The notes: generated by a model not told the origin, from the sequence alone. 64,000 nucleotides of DNA from Epilithonimonas mollis (GCF_900142325.1 NZ_FRAM01000001.1:124001-188000); one strand, 5' to 3'. Positions 26,497 through 35,134 are shown, numbered from the stretch's first letter. A program made the numbers and translations.

Positions 26497-27360
26497 TCAA
26501 AACAGAGCATGGCTCTTCCGTTTTTCGGCTTCCAAAACATCTCTTTGTTTATAAAGCCTGATAAATTCCTGAACAAAATGCAGGAATGCAGACGCAGAAT
26601 AGTATTTTTTCATAAAATACTTACCCATTCCGAAAACATTGACCAGAGCGGTCATGATGCTTTTATTTTTAGAAAAATTAGGATTCAGGAAAATGGTAAG
26701 GAGCTTGATTTTGGATAGTTTTATTGCTTTTTCCAGGGACATTTTCTGCAATCTGTCGTGCATGACATGGGTGTCTTTCTTAATTAAAATATAAAAACCA
26801 TGATATTTCACACGATTACAAAAATCCCTGTCCTCGCCATAATGAGGAAACATAGAGCTAAAACCACCTGTAGTCTGTAAGCACTGACGTGATATCAGCC
26901 AGGCTGCCGCATTAACAAAAGACGTTTCATAATCATCTTTTTTTTCCTGAGAAAGCGTAATGTATTGCTTGAAATTAGCATCAACCTCCCTGCCGTCACC
27001 ATCATACTGAACCGGAGCAATAATCCCTGCTTCCGGATGAATATCAGAAAACTCAATTAGTTTTTCTATGGTGTCTTTTTGTATATAAAGATCCTGATTG
27101 ATCAGAAAAAAATAGTCATAATTCAACTTCAATGCTTTTTTCAATGCCACATTATTAGCAGCACCAAAACCCAGATTAGACCGGGAAACTTCCAGGTCAA
27201 AAATATCATAAGCCTTCAGCAAGGACAGTGTACTATCCGTGGAACAATTATCAACAACAAAAACATCAGCAGGATAAGTTGATGCGAGGAGACAGTCCAT
27301 ACATTTTGTGATCCACTTTTCCCCGTTATATGTTACAATAATTACCGCTATTTTTTTCAT
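26497..27360 (-). CDS. Family 2 glycosyltransferase, rhamnosyltransferase-like
   Basis: GT-A enzyme: VIIVTYNGEKWITKCMDCLL, VVDNCSTDST, NLGFGAANN, the metal-binding INQDLYI near residue 89 and GEDRDFCNR near 180. The N-terminal pattern (IVTYNGE..I..C...L) is that of WbbL-like rhamnosyltransferases, which build O-antigen or other heteropolysaccharides. No membrane segment. Convergent with the FUSC gene; upstream neighbour is a methyltransferase on the other strand. Confidence 0.85.
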   Translation of the reverse strand: MKKIAVIIVTYNGEKWITKCMDCLLASTYPADVFVVDNCSTDSTLSLLKAYDIFDLEVSRSNLGFGAANNVALKKALKLNYDYFFLINQDLYIQKDTIEKLIEFSDIHPEAGIIAPVQYDGDGREVDANFKQYITLSQEKKDDYETSFVNAAAWLISRQCLQTTGGFSSMFPHYGEDRDFCNRVKYHGFYILIKKDTHVMHDRLQKMSLEKAIKLSKIKLLTIFLNPNFSKNKSIMTALVNVFGMGKYFMKKYYSASAFLHFVQEFIRLYKQRDVLEAEKRKSHALF

Positions 27361-27418
27361 CTAATCCTTATTATCTGCAAAAATAAAGTAATTTTGGAAA
27401 ATCAATAGCAGCTATCCG

Positions 27419-28339
27419 ATGATATGTAGAATTTGTGGACATCAGAACAATAATCAGAAATTATATTATGTCAATGATAAAATGTTCCAAGAAAATGAAA
27501 GTTTTGAATATTTTGAATGTACCCACTGTGACGCTTTGCAAATATCTTCTGTACCTGGGGATATGTCCCGGTTTTATCCTGAAAATTATTACAGCTTAAA
27601 ATCGAAATTAAGCTTCGGTCAGAAATTACTTTTCCGATTGAGAGATCTTATTTTTTACTATAATTTTCCCGTTTTTCTCGTCCGGAAGCTAAAAATAAAA
27701 ATGTCTAATCTTTCCCTGGAAGCCTTCTTAAAACTGAAGCCTGAAAAAAATGTAAAAGTACTGGACGTGGGATGTGGAGAAGGCAAATTCCTCACAAGCA
27801 TCTACAACCTGGGATTTAAAAATATAATCGGCATCGAGCCTTTTGCGTTGAAGGAGCAGATAAAACCTTTCCCTATCCGGAAAAAGCAATTGTATGACAT
27901 CACGGAAAAATTTGACATCATCACATTTAACCATGTTTTTGAACATGTAGAAAATGTCAATGAGACTTTGAGATCATGCTATGATCTTCTGAAAAAAAAT
28001 GGCAAGATCATCATTAGAGTTCCTGTAAAAGATTCCTACGCTTATGAATTTTATAAAGAAAACTGGGTTCAATGGGATGCGCCCAGACATTTTCAGTTAT
28101 TAACCAAAAAGTCATTTGAGATCATAACAGCAAAAAACAATTTTCAATTATCCGATTATTATTATGACAGCTATAAATTCCAGTTTACAGGTAGTGAAAA
28201 GTACAGGAGAAAACTTTCCTATCAGACCTCAAATGCTGTCTTTACAAAAGAAGAGCTGAAAAAATTCACAGAGAAATCCATCGAACTGAATAATCAGAAA
28301 AAAGGAGATCAGATTGTTGCTGTACTAAGTAAAATCTAA
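27419..28339 (+). CDS. SAM methyltransferase with N-terminal zinc-ribbon
   Basis: N-terminal CRICG and a later CTHCDA form a CxxC...CxxC zinc site (residues 3-40), followed by a Rossmann SAM domain with VLDVGCGEGKFL (about 115-126) and FNHVFEHVENV. The combination is typical of sugar-nucleotide or surface-glycan C- or O-methyltransferases. Length 306. Its stop codon overlaps that of the convergent glycosyltransferase, leaving no room for a separate terminator. Confidence 0.82.
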   Translation: MICRICGHQNNNQKLYYVNDKMFQENESFEYFECTHCDALQISSVPGDMSRFYPENYYSLKSKLSFGQKLLFRLRDLIFYYNFPVFLVRKLKIKMSNLSLEAFLKLKPEKNVKVLDVGCGEGKFLTSIYNLGFKNIIGIEPFALKEQIKPFPIRKKQLYDITEKFDIITFNHVFEHVENVNETLRSCYDLLKKNGKIIIRVPVKDSYAYEFYKENWVQWDAPRHFQLLTKKSFEIITAKNNFQLSDYYYDSYKFQFTGSEKYRRKLSYQTSNAVFTKEELKKFTEKSIELNNQKKGDQIVAVLSKI

Positions 28340-29244
28340 AAAATATTCTTCAAAGCTTCTTTCCAACGCAGATTCCGGATGAAGCTGATTTCTTCATCAC
28401 TAAGATCCCTTTGTTCTTTCTGCTTGAGAAAACTACTGATTGTCATGAAAAATTCCTTCGGAGAACGGTTTTTAAAACTTGACTTTGCTGAAGAAATCAT
28501 CGCTAAAGGAAGATTCAATCCGATATTATAAAAATATTGCCCGAGTTTTTCTGCCTTTTGATCTGCATATTTGTAGGCAGTCGGGCGCAGATGTTTGACC
28601 CAAAGTTCCTTTATTGTCACAACTTCCCAATCATTTTTCTTAGCCAATAAAACATCTAGATTGTCCCATCCCAAAACAGCACGTAAACCGTTCATATCCT
28701 GGAAACATTCCTTTCTGTAGGCTTTTACCGGACCGCGAACGTGATTTTTGGAAGACAGATTTTCGAAGACCCAATCTTGGTTTTTATTGCTGAAGTCCAG
28801 CCAATTTTCATTCGGATTTCTGAGATTCCTGATTTCAGGGTTTTGCCTATAATTTCTGATATAAACCAAACCGGAAACCATGCCCGCCTTTTGATTTAAT
28901 TCAAAAACCTTATTGACTTTTTCCAGATAATTTTTAGGAAAAACAATATCTGCATCGTATTTACAAATTACATCAAATTCTTTTAGATCCACAGAATACA
29001 GCCCTTTATTAAAGGTTCTCACGACTTTTGCGCCTGGCTGATGTTCTGATGTCTCCAGATTTAAAACATGAAACCTCGAATCCTGAATTGCAGATTCATT
29101 AATAATTTCAGATGTTCTATCCGTAGAACCATCATTCACAATTACACATACAAAATCCCTGAAAGTCTGATTTCTAAGAGAATCCAGACATTGGGAAATA
29201 TTTTTTTCCTCGTTGTGCGTAGGAATGATGATGAGAAATTTCAA
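28336..29244 (-). CDS. Family 2 glycosyltransferase
   Basis: GT-A fold: IIIPTHNEEKNISQCLDSL, VNDGSTDRT (about 36-44), CKYDADIVFP with the metal DAD near 96 and a later GWDNLDVLL in the acceptor region. Start is a TTG directly after the upstream gene's stop (TAATTG); the N-terminus matches the family there. It forms a pair with the methyltransferase upstream. Donor and acceptor unknown; a role in surface glycan or glycopeptide synthesis is likely from the neighbours. Confidence 0.84.
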   Translation of the reverse strand: MKFLIIIPTHNEEKNISQCLDSLRNQTFRDFVCVIVNDGSTDRTSEIINESAIQDSRFHVLNLETSEHQPGAKVVRTFNKGLYSVDLKEFDVICKYDADIVFPKNYLEKVNKVFELNQKAGMVSGLVYIRNYRQNPEIRNLRNPNENWLDFSNKNQDWVFENLSSKNHVRGPVKAYRKECFQDMNGLRAVLGWDNLDVLLAKKNDWEVVTIKELWVKHLRPTAYKYADQKAEKLGQYFYNIGLNLPLAMISSAKSSFKNRSPKEFFMTISSFLKQKEQRDLSDEEISFIRNLRWKEALKNIF

Positions 29245-30045
29245 TTAGAACTGATTTGATTTTAAATTAACTTCAAACAAAAATCCCGGTGTTTTCGGAC
29301 TTTCAAAAACTGATGTTTTGTAATTTTCTTTTGTAAAGACCGCACACATCGTATTTTGCGGATGATAAAGATTTTTATGAAATTCCTTCGGTGTTCCATC
29401 CAGAATGGCCTGGAAAACTTCGTAACGGATTTTCTCGGGATTATAAGCATAATCATGCCAGACCACAACGGAATTATCATGAACAAGATGTTTGAAAACC
29501 AACTCTGTATCGTGTTTTACCATCTGGTAGGAATGATCTCCGTCTATGAAAATCAAATCGTATTTCTTATCAAGTCCTGCAAAATCATAGGTTTTCGTAT
29601 TGCCTTCCAGATGCAGGATTTTTTTATTTTTCTTAGACAAAATCCCATGCAGTTCTGCATATTTTTTATTCCATCCCATTGCTTCCATTTCGGCTCTGGA
29701 AAGATTGAGCGTTGTGCAATCATCAATTTCTTTGGCGATGTTCCACACACTTTCGCCACGCCAGGTTCCAATCTCAAAATAGGATTTTTTTCCTTTTGCC
29801 AAGGTTTTCAGAAGAGCTAGATCCGTAGGAAGAGAACCGCCATCAAGGATGAACAGATCTACATCCGCTTCAAATTTCCCACCAGATATATCGTCAAGAG
29901 AAATCTCAGGGAGACTCAAAAAATCCGGATATTTTTTTTTGAAATCCTGTTTCCTGATGTCATTCTGATCCAGAATCAGATTGATCAGACTCGGTTCTTT
30001 TAAAATATGTTGAATGGTCTTTTTTATCTTCTGAAGTTTCGTCAT
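29245..30045 (-). CDS. Class I SAM methyltransferase (Methyltransf_24 type)
   Basis: SAM-binding motif YFEIGTWRGESVWNIA (about residue 86), acidic beta-2 end LNLSRAEME, and FIDGDHSYQMVKHD, the motif of the cephalosporin-hydroxylase/Methyltransf_24 group, usually sugar O-methyltransferases. The last part VVVWHDYAYNPE fits. Length 266. Directly abuts the glycosyltransferase gene (downstream TTG start), so the two are probably co-transcribed. Confidence 0.78.
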   Translation of the reverse strand: MTKLQKIKKTIQHILKEPSLINLILDQNDIRKQDFKKKYPDFLSLPEISLDDISGGKFEADVDLFILDGGSLPTDLALLKTLAKGKKSYFEIGTWRGESVWNIAKEIDDCTTLNLSRAEMEAMGWNKKYAELHGILSKKNKKILHLEGNTKTYDFAGLDKKYDLIFIDGDHSYQMVKHDTELVFKHLVHDNSVVVWHDYAYNPEKIRYEVFQAILDGTPKEFHKNLYHPQNTMCAVFTKENYKTSVFESPKTPGFLFEVNLKSNQF

Positions 30046-30181
30046 CGATGGTAGAAATTATTATAAATCAGAAGCCGAAGTTACAGTTTTTTTACCATAT
30101 TTCCTGATGGTTATTGATATTGTCTATAAAAAATTACAGTTTAATTAACCATCAAATTTTTACTGGTAAATATATCTGAAG

Positions 30182-30189
30182 TACTTTTG
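30182..30189 (+). promoter_or_regulatory. -7 element of the MFS exporter gene
   Basis: TACTTTTG, 18 bp before the ATG at 30208; exact TAnnTTTG match. Confidence 0.5.
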
Positions 30190-30207
30190 CATATTATTTT
30201 TTAAGCT

Positions 30208-31398
30208 ATGGATGCAACGATTGACAACTCAAAAAGCCGTTCCACTTCTCTTATTTCATATGTAATTTTTACTTTTATCGGCTATCTGATCATCGGGCTG
30301 TCGCTTTCTGTTTTACCGGTTTTCATTCATCAGGATTTGGGATTCAGTATGCTGATTGCCGGGATGGTCATCAGTTTACAATATGTGATGACTTTTCTGA
30401 TGAGAGCCTACTCAGGAAAAATCGTTGATAACCATGGTCCCAAACCTGCAGTTCTTGCAAGCATGTTTGGTTTTTCCATGACCGGAATTGTTTTAATCGC
30501 TGCTTATTATTTCAAATTTTCTCCTATCGTGAGTCTGGGACTTCTGATTATCACAAGATTATTCACTGGCTCTGCAGAAGGAATGATTGGTGCAAGTCCC
30601 ATCAACTGGGCCATTATGAGCCTTGGAAAACAACATATGGCCAAGATTATTTCTTATAATGGTGTGGCCTGTTACAGTGCACTGGCACTTGGCGCATCGC
30701 TCGGTGTGACCATTGTGAAGCATTTTGATTTTTATGGATTGGGGGCCTTGATTTTCATTTTAGGGATCCTGGGTTATCTTTTTGCACGAGGCAAAGACAA
30801 TATATCCTGTCAAAAAACTGAAGGTGAAGATGAACGAAAATCTTTTTGGAAAGTACTTGCGAAGGTTGCACCTTACGGTTTCGGATTGGCTTTGGGAGGA
30901 CTTGGATTTGCTACGATATCTACATTTATCACCCTTTATTACGATTATCATCACTGGCAAAACGGCGCACTATGCCTTTCGGTTTTCGGGATTCTATTTG
31001 TCGTATCCAGATTGATGTTCAGCCATGCTATCAATAAATATGGCGGACTGAATGTGGCGATAGTAAGCCTGGCTGTAGAAACTCTGGGGCTAACGATCAT
31101 TTGTCTTGCTACACATCCATATCTGGCTTTGATCGGGGCCGGCATCACCGGCTTAGGATTCTCACTGATATTTCCAGCTCTTGGTGTGATGGCAATGAAA
31201 ACAGTACCATCTTCCAACCAAGGTTCTGCTCTTGCAGGTTACGGGTTGTTCATCGATATTTCTTTGGGAATTACCGGCCCACTTATTGGCGGCGTTGCAG
31301 ATTCTTTCGGATTAAATTATATTTTTCCTTTCAGCATTGGGATTGTAATGCTGGGGTTAGTTTTGGCTTGTTACCTAAAAGTGAATCAATCTAAATAA
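30208..31398 (+). CDS. MFS transporter of the YhhS/arabinose-efflux type
   Basis: Twelve hydrophobic segments in two halves; motif A-like YSGKIVDNHGPKP between TM2 and TM3, and the TM5 region RLFTGSAEGMIGASPINW. N-terminus LISYVIFTFIGYLIIGLSLSVLPVF. The family exports sugars, glyphosate or drugs in other bacteria, so the substrate is not predicted. Length 396 is normal. The 42-bp array starts 22 bp after the stop. Confidence 0.82.
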   Translation: MDATIDNSKSRSTSLISYVIFTFIGYLIIGLSLSVLPVFIHQDLGFSMLIAGMVISLQYVMTFLMRAYSGKIVDNHGPKPAVLASMFGFSMTGIVLIAAYYFKFSPIVSLGLLIITRLFTGSAEGMIGASPINWAIMSLGKQHMAKIISYNGVACYSALALGASLGVTIVKHFDFYGLGALIFILGILGYLFARGKDNISCQKTEGEDERKSFWKVLAKVAPYGFGLALGGLGFATISTFITLYYDYHHWQNGALCLSVFGILFVVSRLMFSHAINKYGGLNVAIVSLAVETLGLTIICLATHPYLALIGAGITGLGFSLIFPALGVMAMKTVPSSNQGSALAGYGLFIDISLGITGPLIGGVADSFGLNYIFPFSIGIVMLGLVLACYLKVNQSK

Positions 31399-31419
31399 TT
31401 TGGAAGGATTTTAATTTTA

Positions 31420-31605
31420 GATCGTTTGTAACTTTTGGAAAAGTTATTTGGTTCCAAAACGGTAGTTTTGTAACCTCCGTCAAAGTTATTTGGTTTCCCA
31501 CGATTGTTTTGTAACCTCCGCCAAAGTTATTTGGTTTCGCAATGGTAGTTTTGTAACCTCCGCCAAAGTTATTTGGTTTCGCAACGGTAGTTTTGTAACC
31601 AAGGC
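31420..31605 (+). repeat. Tandem array of 42-bp units (4 full, 1 partial)
   Basis: Units at 31420-31460, 31461-31501, 31502-31543, 31544-31585 and a 20-bp partial to 31605. Consensus contains GGTAGTTTTGTAACC and CCAAAGTTATTTGG. The second part is a perfect 5-bp hairpin (CCAAA, loop GTTA, TTTGG); a second dyad spans unit boundaries (GGTT-4-AAC-4-GTT-4-AACC). Units three and four differ at three positions, unit one is most diverged. 42 bp is close to four helical turns, twice the period of the other two arrays, but I see no sequence relation to them. The short minus-strand frame crossing it is not taken as a gene. Confidence 0.9.
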
Positions 31606-31642
31606 TTTTTAATAAATACTTATGTTGATTGGAAGACAAAAT

Positions 31643-31731
31643 CCTTAGCCCCGATTGCAACGGTTACCCCGCAGCAGGCAATGGAAAAGCTTTGGCGCGA
31701 GGAGTATGAGTGGAAAGCGGGAAACAGCTCC
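31643..31731 (+). repeat. GC-rich dispersed element with conserved ends
   Basis: An 89-bp GC-rich block in an otherwise AT-rich gap: it opens with TAGCCCCGATTGCAACGG and closes with AAAGCGGGAAACAGCTCC. From memory, elements with these ends ('TAGCCCCGAT...GCGGGAAA.AGCTCC') are scattered through flavobacterial genomes. The ends can pair (AGC-CCCG with CGGG-AAACA-GCT, the AAACA bulged). No transposase, and no gene on either strand that I trust. The rest of the gap to 31847 holds the prfC leader. Confidence 0.6.
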
Positions 31732-31847
31732 AAATAATAAGTAAATAACAACTGTTCGACTAAGTCAATAAGCTCCTAAATCTTTTATACAAACCCGATT
31801 TTCAGAATCCGATAAAAATCACGATTTTTGCAATCTCAAATTTTATT

Positions 31848-33440
31848 ATGTCTTTAGAACAAGAAATCAGCAAAAGAAAAACCTTCGGAATCATCTCTCA
31901 CCCCGATGCGGGAAAAACCACTTTGACAGAAAAACTCCTGCTTTTTGGAGGGGCGATTCAGGAAGCCGGTGCTGTAAAATCTAACAAAATCAAGAAAGGA
32001 GCAACCTCCGACTTTATGGAAATCGAGCGTCAGAGAGGGATTTCTGTGGCAACTTCGGTGTTGGCTTTTGAATACAGAGACCACAAAATCAATATTCTCG
32101 ATACGCCCGGTCACAAGGATTTTGCGGAAGATACTTACCGAACACTGACTGCGGTTGATTCCGTAATTGTGGTAATTGATGTTGCAAAAGGGGTTGAGGA
32201 ACAGACGGAAAAGCTGGTTCAGGTTTGTAGAATGCGAAACATTCCGATGATTGTTTTCATCAACAAATTGGATCGTGAAGGAAAAGATGCTTTCGATTTG
32301 CTGGATGAAGTGGAACAGAAATTAGGTTTGACGGTTTGCCCGCTTTCTCTGCCAATTGGTATGGGAAGCGACTTCCAGGGGATCTATAATATTTGGGAAA
32401 ATAACATCCAATTATTTTTGGAAGAGAAGAAACAGAAAGTTGGAGAATCTCTGAAAATTGATGACATCAATGATCCTCAAATTGATGAATTGGTTGGCGA
32501 AAAAGCGGCGACCACGCTGCGTGAAGAATTGGATCTGATTCAGTCGGTTTATCCGGAGTTTAACCGAGAAGATTATATGAATGGCGATTTACAGCCGGTT
32601 TTCTTTGGTTCTGCTCTTAATAATTTTGGTGTTCGTGAGTTACTGAATGCTTTTATCGACATTGCGCCAATGCCGCAACCGAAGGAAAGTGAAACGAGAT
32701 TGGTAAAGCCTGAAGAACAGAATTTCACCGGATTCGTTTTTAAAATCCACGCCAATATGGATCCGAAACACAGAGACCGTCTGGCATTTGTGAAAATCGT
32801 GTCCGGAACATTCAAAAGGAATGAAAACTACCTGCTTGTAAGAGAAGGTAAAAAAATGAAATTCTCCTCTCCTAACGCTTTCTTTGCAGATAAAAAAGAA
32901 GTGGTAGACGAGAGTTTCCCAGGCGATATCGTAGGACTTCACGATACAGGAAGTTTCCGGATTGGTGATACTTTGACAGCCGGCGAAAAATTGAGTTTCA
33001 AAGGAATCCCAAGTTTTTCCCCGGAACATTTCCGTTATATCAATAACAATGACCCGTTGAAGGCAAAACAGTTGGCGAAAGGTGTTGACCAGCTAATGGA
33101 TGAAGGTGTTGCTCAGCTCTTTACGCTGGAGATGAATAACAGAAAAATCATCGGAACAGTTGGTGCACTTCAGTACGAGGTTATCCAATACCGTCTGGAG
33201 CATGAATATGGCGCAAAATGTTCTTACGAACCTATCAGCATCCATAAAGCGTGTTGGGTGGAAGCAGATGAAAAGTCTGAGGAGTTCAAAGAATTTGCGA
33301 GATTGAAACAACGTTTCTTAGCGAGAGACAAATATGACCAACTGGTTTTCCTCGCCGATTCTTCTTTCACGATCCATATGACTCAGGAAAAGTTCCCGAA
33401 TGTGAAACTGCATTTTATTAGTGAATTTAAGCATCATTAG
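31848..33440 (+). CDS. prfC: Peptide chain release factor 3
   Basis: Translational GTPase that recycles RF1/RF2 after termination. G motifs: SHPDAGKTTLTEKLL, RQRGISVATSV, LDTPGHKDFAEDTYR, INKLDREGKD. EF-Tu-like domain II and the RF3 C-terminal domain (ALQYEVIQYRLEHEYG) follow. Length 530 is standard. Closed by a clear terminator. Confidence 0.96.
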   Translation: MSLEQEISKRKTFGIISHPDAGKTTLTEKLLLFGGAIQEAGAVKSNKIKKGATSDFMEIERQRGISVATSVLAFEYRDHKINILDTPGHKDFAEDTYRTLTAVDSVIVVIDVAKGVEEQTEKLVQVCRMRNIPMIVFINKLDREGKDAFDLLDEVEQKLGLTVCPLSLPIGMGSDFQGIYNIWENNIQLFLEEKKQKVGESLKIDDINDPQIDELVGEKAATTLREELDLIQSVYPEFNREDYMNGDLQPVFFGSALNNFGVRELLNAFIDIAPMPQPKESETRLVKPEEQNFTGFVFKIHANMDPKHRDRLAFVKIVSGTFKRNENYLLVREGKKMKFSSPNAFFADKKEVVDESFPGDIVGLHDTGSFRIGDTLTAGEKLSFKGIPSFSPEHFRYINNNDPLKAKQLAKGVDQLMDEGVAQLFTLEMNNRKIIGTVGALQYEVIQYRLEHEYGAKCSYEPISIHKACWVEADEKSEEFKEFARLKQRFLARDKYDQLVFLADSSFTIHMTQEKFPNVKLHFISEFKHH

Positions 33441-33448
33441 AATATTGA

Positions 33449-33476
33449 ATCCGCAGAGTTTTCTGCGGATTTTTTT
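33449..33476 (+). terminator. Intrinsic terminator of prfC
   Basis: ATCCGCAG / CTGCGGAT (8 bp, 6-nt loop) followed by a run of seven T. Confidence 0.9.
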
Positions 33477-33533
33477 ATAGTTATTATGTTCTAAGAAGAA
33501 TAATTTATATTTGAATATTAATATTTTTAACTA

Positions 33534-34574
33534 ATGAATTTCAAAATTTCAAAATATTATCAAGTATTTAAAGAAAGTAACTTCTATAAAAATATTTGGA
33601 CTGACGCAGTTTGGAGTAAAGTTATATCTGCGGGAATCATTACAGTTTTAGGAAGCTTTTGTGCAACTATATTCTTACTATGTAAAAGTTTAATTCTAAA
33701 TATTCCATTTAGGGATTTGTATTCAAATTCACTTTTATTTTTTACTGAAAGTACGAAAGTTAATAATACACTAATTAGCTTATGCATATTAATAATTCTA
33801 GTTGCATTATTCTTTTTTTCAAAGTCAATATACTTAAAATCTACCCTTTATAAAAATAAAGATAATAGAAATTTTGAAGAAGATCTACCTTTAATTACGG
33901 AACATTCTACATCATTTTTTTCCTATAGAATAGCTAAAGCATTTCCTGGACAAAGAGGTTTAAGATGGTATGATGCTGAAGAAGCAAATAAAAGATTAAA
34001 AATTCTTTTAAAAGAACCTATAAGATTCAGAGCCAAAGGGAATTATGCAACTGGAGACCCAATTTGGTGGTTTAGAGGCCAAAGAGCAATGTTTATTGAT
34101 ATATTTAAGCCATTAAGTAAAACTAAAATCTTATTGGGAATTGAACAAATTGAAATTGAAAAAATGGCTGTTTATGTTAGTGATTCATACTATAAATCCT
34201 TTATTTATATTCAAGCAAAGGCAGAAGAACCCGTAGGAATATATGATTTAAAAAAAGATGATATTGAATTATATAAAGAAATGTGGGGATACTATACTGA
34301 GGAATATGGGTTGTTGGGAAAAAGGATAATTACTAGACAAGAGTATGATGATGGTGCAGCAATAATCAATGGAAAAATTATTGACGCATCAAATTCTGAA
34401 CTTAGAGTAAGACATCTTACGCCGTATAATTTCATAATTGCTGCAAAGCAATCACCTTATAATAGTCGAAATTTTATGCGAGAAACTGGTGTTATGTTTG
34501 ATGATTTATTAAAGAATAAATTTGAATTTGAAAGCTTTTTAATTTATTTGGATTCTTTAGAAAAGAAAGAATAA
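33534..34574 (+). CDS. Orphan two-TM protein, function unknown
   Basis: No family recognised. Two membrane segments near the N-terminus (VISAGIITVLGSFCATIFLL, about 32-52, and ISLCILIILVALFFFS, about 80-95) precede a soluble domain of about 245 residues. Its best landmarks are FPGQRGLRWYDAEEANKRL, then DPIWWFRGQRAMFIDIF, and DDGAAIINGKIIDAS. Codon use is notably AT-rich compared with prfC upstream, which together with its orphan position suggests horizontal gain. 'FRGQ' recalls the FRG domain, but the flanking text does not support it. The 2-TM-plus-effector layout is also seen in several defence effectors; that is only an analogy. Confidence 0.65.
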   Translation: MNFKISKYYQVFKESNFYKNIWTDAVWSKVISAGIITVLGSFCATIFLLCKSLILNIPFRDLYSNSLLFFTESTKVNNTLISLCILIILVALFFFSKSIYLKSTLYKNKDNRNFEEDLPLITEHSTSFFSYRIAKAFPGQRGLRWYDAEEANKRLKILLKEPIRFRAKGNYATGDPIWWFRGQRAMFIDIFKPLSKTKILLGIEQIEIEKMAVYVSDSYYKSFIYIQAKAEEPVGIYDLKKDDIELYKEMWGYYTEEYGLLGKRIITRQEYDDGAAIINGKIIDASNSELRVRHLTPYNFIIAAKQSPYNSRNFMRETGVMFDDLLKNKFEFESFLIYLDSLEKKE

Positions 34575-34795
34575 TATCCTTAGCCTCATCCAAATTATTA
34601 TTTCCAAAAATCAAAGAAACAATAATCGGCATTTTACCTTTTACAAATTAACATTCAAAACTCTTGTAAATCACTTGTAAAATCAATTCAAAACCCTGAT
34701 TTTCATTTGATTAAAATATTACAAAAACTATCATATTCTTTTACAATTGATTCTTTTCATTGTTGGATAGCTTTACATCAATAAAATTATTCACA
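34575..34795. other. AT-rich gap without a recognisable gene
   Basis: Holds short A/T-rich text with several near-repeats of TTGTAAA/TTTACAA. A 46-codon minus-strand frame (from about 34634) overlaps the orphan gene and is probably a shadow. It probably contains the promoter of the lost gene whose start survives at 34796. Confidence 0.4.
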
Positions 34796-34837
34796 ATGAA
34801 AAAGTTACTATTGACCGCAGTTATTTTAAACCCATAA
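34796..34837 (+). pseudogene. Remnant of an exported-protein gene (signal-peptide start only)
   Basis: ATG-AAA-AAG then LLLTAVIL followed by NP and a stop: the first dozen codons look like the start of a signal peptide (MKKLLLTAVIL), then the frame runs directly into the terminator of the opposite gene. This looks like the 5' end of a gene whose remainder was deleted. Coincidence is possible at this length. Confidence 0.4.
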
Positions 34838-34866
34838 AAAAACGGAAAGCTCACACTTCCCGTTTT
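34836..34866 (-). terminator. Intrinsic terminator of the small membrane protein gene
   Basis: Minus strand AACGGGAAG ... CTTTCCGTT (one G-U) followed by T; the loop is six bases. It lies 28 bp past the stop. Confidence 0.75.
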
Positions 34867-34894
34867 CAACAATTAAATTTAATTTTTTCTAAAA

Positions 34895-35134
34895 TTATTC
34901 CGCAGTTCTTGGCTTGCAGCATCCACGTCCAAAGTGTGATCTTACTTTGCCTTTCAGGGAATTGTAATCTTCATCACTCATCGTTCTAATCCTGTCTGCA
35001 AACCCGAACGGTGTTCTTTCCTTCACATCATACTCATCAAAAATCCCTCTTACGAATGCTTTTCTTTTTTGTGCTTTTTTTGCGATAATTGCAATGGCGG
35101 CTAAACCTGCGATTGCTAAAATTCCTTTTTTCAT
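34895..35134 (-). CDS. Small membrane-associated protein, unknown
   Basis: 79 residues. One hydrophobic N-terminal segment (ILAIAGLAAIAIIA, 4-17), then a basic stretch KKAQKRKAFVRG and a polar tail with DEDYNSLKGKVRSHF and the end GRGCCKPRTAE. The start ATG, terminator and non-random protein text support a gene. I recognise no family. Confidence 0.65.
   Translation of the reverse strand: MKKGILAIAGLAAIAIIAKKAQKRKAFVRGIFDEYDVKERTPFGFADRIRTMSDEDYNSLKGKVRSHFGRGCCKPRTAE

Noticed and set aside
31391-31660. 89-codon minus-strand frame across the 42-bp array and GC-rich element
   Set aside because: It consists of the repeats GYKTTVAKPNNFGG translated; no ribosome-binding site or independent composition. 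I consider it a repeat artefact.
33534-34574. FRG-domain assignment of the orphan protein
   Set aside because: Only the tetrapeptide FRGQ fits. The flanking residues do not follow the FRG-domain pattern that I know.
34590-34634. 46-codon minus-strand frame over the end of the orphan gene
   Set aside because: Overlaps a real gene antisense, no promoter box, and the peptide text shows no recognisable features.
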